A stretch of 34,093 bases of DNA. It comes from Patescibacteria group bacterium. GTDB taxonomy: Bacteria > Patescibacteriota > Minisyncoccia > Minisyncoccales > PEYH01. The stretch lies in assembly GCA_018900835.1 (NCBI GenBank), contig JAHIFQ010000001.1, forward strand, positions 1-34,093. The letters are read 5' to 3'. This document shows, piece after piece, positions 30,901 to 34,093 of this stretch. The notes below the pieces were generated by a model. The model did not search any database. It was not told the origin of the DNA and worked only from the letters and a program-made list of their open reading frames with translations. How positions within the stretch are numbered: position 1 is the stretch's first letter; every line of letters starts with the position of its first letter. The position numbers and the translations under genes are program-made.

Positions 30901-31068
30901 AACAAGGCACGCGTAGCGGAAGCTGTGCGTAGATCACACAATCTTTATCTTTTTAATCTTGTTTACAGGATTAAGAGGATAGAGTGTCGACTATAGTTCA
31001 AGGCCGAGATATCTGCTTTTAACTATAAGGTGTTGACTAAAACACCTTAAAAAATTAGTCATTCATCG

Positions 31069-31090
31069 GTCGGGACAACTCCAAGAATTT
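31069..31090 (+). other. 3' strand of the pre-16S processing stem
   Basis: GTCGGGACAACTCCAAGAATTT pairs with 26573-26594. It lies about 125 nt beyond the mature 3' end. Two smaller hairpins (AATC/GATT near 30955-30977 and AAGGTGTT/AACACCTT near 31027-31049) lie between. Confidence 0.7.
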
Positions 31091-31101
31091 ATCTCAAATT
31101 G

Positions 31102-31135
31102 AAACCCAAAAAGCGCTTAAGCGCTTTTTGGGTTT
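31102..31135 (+). terminator. 16S operon terminator
   Basis: AAACCCAAAAAGCGCTT and its exact complement make a perfect 17-bp palindrome ending in GGGTTTT. Symmetric, so possibly bidirectional. Confidence 0.8.
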
Positions 31136-31158
31136 TGCCACTCCCAGGCGAATTTTGC

Positions 31159-31195
31159 ACTTGACAAGTTATATCATGTACGCTATTGTGTACAT
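31159..31195 (+). promoter_or_regulatory. Promoter and operator of the Phd/RelE operon
   Basis: TTGACA (about 31163-31168), 17 bp and TATTGT (about 31186-31191). ATGTACGC and GTGTACAT form an inverted repeat over the -10 (about 31178-31196), a likely site for antitoxin autoregulation. Confidence 0.6.
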
Positions 31196-31215
31196 ATAAT
31201 AATATCAATAAATAT

Positions 31216-31533
31216 ATGAGCACAAAAACCACTATTTCAATTTCTGAAGCCAGAAAAAGAATTTTTCAACTTACCAAAGAAGTGCAAAGACCATCAGTGT
31301 TTTACACCTTGACCGACAATGGTAGGCCAAAAGCAGTTATAATGTCTGCCCAGGATTTTGAATCTTGGCAGGAAACCTTAGAAGTAATGAATATCTTTCC
31401 TAACTGGAAAAAGAACATAGAAAAGGCAAGAGAAGATTATAAGAAAGGCCGTACTGTTTCTTTAGAAAAATTACTTTTCAAAGATGGTTTCGTATTACAG
31501 AAAAAAGCAAATAAAAGGCCGAAGCATGTATAA
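31216..31533 (+). CDS. Phd/YefM-like antitoxin
   Basis: The ATG at 31216 gives MSTKTTISISEARKRIFQL, the DNA-binding N-terminal pattern of Phd/YefM antitoxins, then PKAVIMSAQDFESWQETLEV and a C-terminal tail that would wrap the toxin. It has 105 residues. It overlaps the toxin ORF by 8 nt. The upstream GTG at 31186 lies in the operator and is not used. Confidence 0.88.
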   Translation: MSTKTTISISEARKRIFQLTKEVQRPSVFYTLTDNGRPKAVIMSAQDFESWQETLEVMNIFPNWKKNIEKAREDYKKGRTVSLEKLLFKDGFVLQKKANKRPKHV

Positions 31534-31777
31534 AGTAGAAATTTCCAGAGCAGCGCAAAAAGATTTAAATAAGATAGATTTTACATATCGTCCGCATATT
31601 TGGGCAGCCATGTATGACCTGCAAAAAAATCCTTTCCTCGGCAAAAAATTAAGCGGTGACTTAAAAAATTGCTATTCTTTACGAGTGGGTGATTATAGAA
31701 TTTTATACGAAATTTCTCATAGAATTTTAATGATTTTGATAATTCGCATCGGTCATCGCCAGGGCATATACAAATAA
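31526..31777 (+). CDS. RelE/ParE-family toxin
   Basis: Starting at ATG 31526, MYKVEISRAAQKDLNKID opens an 83-residue RelE/ParE fold protein. Conserved parts are NPFLGKKLSGDLKNCYSLRVGDYRILYEI and the ending IIRIGHRQGIYK, typical of RelE-type ribosome-dependent mRNA interferases. The basic residues R(VGDYR) and H(RQ) are candidate catalytic residues. It pairs with the antitoxin just upstream. The RNA ends it would produce could be substrates for ThpR (inference). Confidence 0.9.
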   Translation: MYKVEISRAAQKDLNKIDFTYRPHIWAAMYDLQKNPFLGKKLSGDLKNCYSLRVGDYRILYEISHRILMILIIRIGHRQGIYK

Positions 31778-31795
31778 ATAATAAATAAAAATAGT

Positions 31796-31975
31796 AAAAA
31801 TAGTACACGTCCCCAATTTGTATTCCTTTAAGTATACAATAATAGTATACTATGAGAAACTATAATCATTATAAAATTAGAGAAATTATTAATAAAAATA
31901 GTACAGGTCCTCAATTTGATGATTAAAAATAGTACACGTCCCCAATTTGAGTCGTCCCCAATTTGTCAATTTGTA
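31796..31975. repeat. GGGGACGTGTACTATTTTT-type repeats, inverted cluster
   Basis: At least four units read in complement as AATAGTACACGTCCCCAATTTG or partial forms. A perfect AGTATAC-AATAATA-GTATACT hairpin lies at 31832-31852. The same repeats, in the other direction, form the array at 33590-34093. Confidence 0.8.
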
Positions 31976-32006
31976 TTTAATAGTTTGGCTTTTACACAGG
32001 TTGTTG

Positions 32007-32036
32007 TTGACAGGCGTTTGTATAAAGAGATAAGAT
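32007..32036 (+). promoter_or_regulatory. Promoter of the first coiled-coil gene
   Basis: TTGACA, 18 bp, TAAGAT, in a block (CACAGGTTGTTGTTGACAGG) repeated before the second coiled-coil gene at about 32457. Confidence 0.6.
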
Positions 32037-32100
32037 AGAAAATATAAGAATATATTTTTTTGACTACACAATTCATAAACATCTTTATTTTTCCAATATT

Positions 32101-32439
32101 ATGGAAAACATCAAAACTATCTTAAAAGAGCATCAAGAAGAAATAAAAAGGCACATTAGCGTGCTCAAGGAGGATGTTGACCAAAAAATTGGGCTCATAG
32201 GGGAACAGCACGGATCAATAATAGCGAAACTTGATTCTCATAGTGAAATGATAGAATCAATGTCAACACGGCTTGATTCGCATGGTGAAATGATAGCATC
32301 AATAAAAGAGGATACGGAAATCGTGAAAATAAATGTTGAATTAATTAAGGATTCCCTGAAAAGAAAAGTAGATGTTGACGAATTCGCAACTTTGGAAAGG
32401 CGGGTGGGGGTTCTTGAGGCAAGGGCACACAGGGGTTAA
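32101..32439 (+). CDS. Coiled-coil protein (112 aa), paralogue 1
   Basis: The protein is nearly all helix, with heptad-like repeats and a duplicated segment KLDSHSEMIESM / RLDSHGEMIASI (residues about 42-65). No catalytic motif is present. A similar C-terminal ending (ERRVGVLEARA) and a shared upstream block link it to the next gene. I recognise no specific family; a structural or partner-binding role is likely. Confidence 0.7.
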   Translation: MENIKTILKEHQEEIKRHISVLKEDVDQKIGLIGEQHGSIIAKLDSHSEMIESMSTRLDSHGEMIASIKEDTEIVKINVELIKDSLKRKVDVDEFATLERRVGVLEARAHRG

Positions 32440-32468
32440 ACGATTTTTTCTTTCTCCACAGGTTATTA

Positions 32469-32496
32469 TTGACAGGTTTGCGCAAAGAGATAGAAT
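32469..32496 (+). promoter_or_regulatory. Promoter of the second coiled-coil gene
   Basis: TTGACA, 16 bp, TAGAAT, in the duplicated block CACAGGTTATTATTGACAGG. The -10 is 78 nt from the ATG at 32575. Confidence 0.6.
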
Positions 32497-32574
32497 AAAA
32501 GAAGAGAATACGCAATTATTTTAATATTCAGCTATTATTATTGAAGCAAGGTCGGGTCTTGAACATTCAAATTC

Positions 32575-32901
32575 ATGAACAAAAAAGAAAATAATCTACT
32601 AACCAAGAAAGATTTTGAAAAGATATTATGCAAAGCTATGGAAGAGCAGGCCCAAACTATCATTGAGGCAGTGGATTTTGGTTTTGAAAAAGCCAAAGAA
32701 GACCGCAACGAGATTAAGAACAAACTATCAAGCTTAGAAAGAAGAGTTATTTATATCGAGGATGTAATAACAAAACACTCTAAAGAATTAAAAGAAATCA
32801 GGAAAGATTTAAAGGAGTTAAAATCGCAAGAACGACCCTTATTAGAAAGAGTTGCTTTACTTGAGAAAAAAGTGATACAATTGGAGGCAAGGGTAGCTTA
32901 A
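32575..32901 (+). CDS. Coiled-coil protein (108 aa), paralogue 2
   Basis: Nearly all-helical and highly charged, with regular hydrophobic heptads (SSLERRVIYIEDVITKHSKE) and the same ending as paralogue 1 (LEKKVIQLEARV). It appears to be a diverged tandem duplicate whose promoter block is also duplicated. No known family or enzymatic motif is seen. Confidence 0.7.
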   Translation: MNKKENNLLTKKDFEKILCKAMEEQAQTIIEAVDFGFEKAKEDRNEIKNKLSSLERRVIYIEDVITKHSKELKEIRKDLKELKSQERPLLERVALLEKKVIQLEARVA

Positions 32902-32950
32902 TCTATTATCACGATAACTAATGTGTTTTAATAAGTAATATTAAAAAAAA

Positions 32951-33577
32951 ATGAAGATTACTTTCAATAAAGAAACTTTATATACTCTTATAATCGGAAT
33001 GTGCGTTGGAACAGTCGCAATTTTAGTGACTTTAGTGTTAACAGGCGGAGTGCCATGGTTAAGAGCTGCGGGTCAAGGAACCGGAGCTGGGGATGTGAAT
33101 GCTCGTTTTTGGAATGGAGCTGATTGGAATAGTAGCTTAACTTTAACGGGGACTACTACACTAGACTGGAGCAAGACAAATGTTCCTAGTGGGATGATCG
33201 CTATGTTTAACGCCTCTTGCCCTACTGGATGGACGCGATTTACTGCATTGGACGGGAAATTTTTAGTAGGGGGGAGCAGTTATAATGCTACTGCGGGAGG
33301 TAGTAACACAATAACATTAACAACTAATGAATTGCCAGCACATACGCACACCGGGACGACGGCTTCATCGGGAGCCCATACTCACACCACGAGGGCGGGG
33401 TCATATGCGGAAGGATATCCGGAAGGAATAAGTAAGAGTGTTGTTACTGCTAGTACACTCGAGACATCTTCATCTGGGAGCCATACACACGCCTTTACGA
33501 CTGATTCAACTGGTCAAGGTGCGAGCATAGATATTCGTCCTAGCTATGCCACCATTGTGCTTTGTACAAAAAACTAA
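32951..33577 (+). CDS. Membrane-anchored phage tail-collar-like protein
   Basis: An N-terminal membrane segment (residues 11-33) is followed by a short linker, then PSGMIAMFNASCPTGWTRFTALDGKFLVGG (79-108 region), the signature of the phage tail-collar domain. Three HTH triplets (131-133, 143-145, 178-180) recall the HxH metal sites of T4 gp12-type trimeric adhesins. The ending SIDIRPSYATIVLC matches the C-terminus of such domains. As the only phage-like gene here, with its own membrane anchor, it looks like a domesticated surface adhesin. Confidence 0.85.
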   Translation: MKITFNKETLYTLIIGMCVGTVAILVTLVLTGGVPWLRAAGQGTGAGDVNARFWNGADWNSSLTLTGTTTLDWSKTNVPSGMIAMFNASCPTGWTRFTALDGKFLVGGSSYNATAGGSNTITLTTNELPAHTHTGTTASSGAHTHTTRAGSYAEGYPEGISKSVVTASTLETSSSGSHTHAFTTDSTGQGASIDIRPSYATIVLCTKN

Positions 33578-33589
33578 TTGGGATAGAAA

Positions 33590-34093
33590 CTGTGTTAGTT
33601 GGGGACATGTACTATTTTCTTTCTTTTTCCATTTCGCATCTTTTTTTGGTAATGGGGGACGTCTTACTATTTTATTCACTCGCTTCTTTTTAGATGGTTA
33701 ATCGGGGACGTGTACTTAATTGGGGACGTGTTATTTAATTGGGTTAATTGGTTAATTGGGGACGTGGGTTAATTGGGGACGTGTACTATTTATTATTACA
33801 CTCTTCTGTCTTGCCCATAAATTGGGGACGTGCACCATTTTATAAATTGGGGACGTGCACCATTTTATTCTTCTTGCCCAAGGGTTACCCCTTACTTAAT
33901 TGGTTAATTGGGGACGAGTACAATTTTATACTTCTTGCCCAAGGGTTACCCCTTACTTAATTGGCCTTAATTGGTTTAATTGGGGACGTGTACCATTTTA
34001 TTCACTCGCATCTTCTTAGATTTTTAATTGTTAATTGGGGACGTGTAATTGGGGACGTGCACTATTTATTATGCACGAAAATTAATTGGGAAT
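33590..34093. repeat. Dense array of GGGGACGTG(T)AC palindromic repeats
   Basis: About twelve units of AATTGGGGACGTGTACTATTTTATT or variants run to the window end. Longer duplications include CTTCTTGCCCAAGGGTTACC at 33870 and 33931, and TATTCACTCGC at 33672 and 33999. Spacing is irregular and no spacers are conserved, so this is not CRISPR. The units are REP-like; no RAYT transposase is in the window. No gene is evident here. Confidence 0.85.

Noticed and set aside
31080-31084. CTCC near 31081 as a displaced anti-SD exon
   Set aside because: It lies inside the 3' strand of the processing stem and has no exon-like context; kept only as an unlikely alternative.
31186-31215. Antitoxin start at GTG 31186
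   Set aside because: It overlaps the -10 box and operator; ATG 31216 begins the family-typical sequence.
33590-34093. CRISPR array
   Set aside because: Units are irregular in length and spacing, palindromic, without unique spacers or cas genes.

Overview
The window looks like a chromosomal piece of a Candidate Phyla Radiation / Patescibacteria bacterium (Parcubacteria-like). The grounds are AT-rich DNA, many short hypothetical proteins, a 16S rRNA gene carrying the GCCAGCAGCAGCGG variant of the 530 loop typical of this group, self-splicing introns inside that 16S gene, and small versions of housekeeping proteins such as a 192-residue EF-Ts. No taxonomic search was possible, so the placement is inference.

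Layout. 0-9 kb is accessory: two paralogous NYN-domain RNases (447, 5490), a large membrane protein (1194), an unrecognised gene (3460), a secreted matrixin-like protease (4495), a possible PBECR-type nuclease (6532) and a PIF1-like helicase (7252). 8.9-11.1 kb holds a decayed HTH-Fic gene behind an intact palindromic operator, then a Panacea-antitoxin/toxin pair. 11.1-18.4 kb mixes envelope and nucleic-acid genes: uppP, a DUF502 protein, an HD hydrolase, a PriA homologue that has lost its ATPase motifs, a small Shine-Dalgarno (SD)-led transcription unit, tdk, thpR and murC. 18.5-26.2 kb is translation-centred: a repeat with DnaA boxes and iterons, L25, a coiled-coil transglycosylase, prfA, rpmE, rpsB, tsf, tRNA-Thr(TGT) and a ROK kinase.

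26.2-31.1 kb is a stand-alone 16S operon: promoter, boxB/boxA-like leader, 16S, and a leader-trailer processing stem. The 16S is interrupted by three introns, each with a LAGLIDADG endonuclease: group I after U516, group II after C1399, group I after U1498 (E. coli numbering). Helix 17 also carries an AT-rich insertion that is a copy of a repeat found just upstream of the operon; a related repeat sits in frame inside murC. 31.1-34.1 kb holds a Phd/RelE-type toxin-antitoxin pair, two coiled-coil paralogues, a membrane-anchored phage-tail-collar-like protein and a dense palindromic repeat array.

Main point. The 16S 3' end reads GATCAC then ACAATC where other bacteria have CTCCTT, so the anti-Shine-Dalgarno is absent. 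In keeping with this, most genes have no SD. Many have a TATAAT/TAGAAT-like -10 box 5-12 nt before the start codon, often directly behind the terminator of the gene before, which predicts leaderless mRNAs. The clear SD exceptions (the DUF502 gene, a 32-codon ORF and tdk) cluster at 11.9-16.4 kb and may be acquired genes. Leaderless expression combined with a 16S lacking the anti-SD is the most notable system here.
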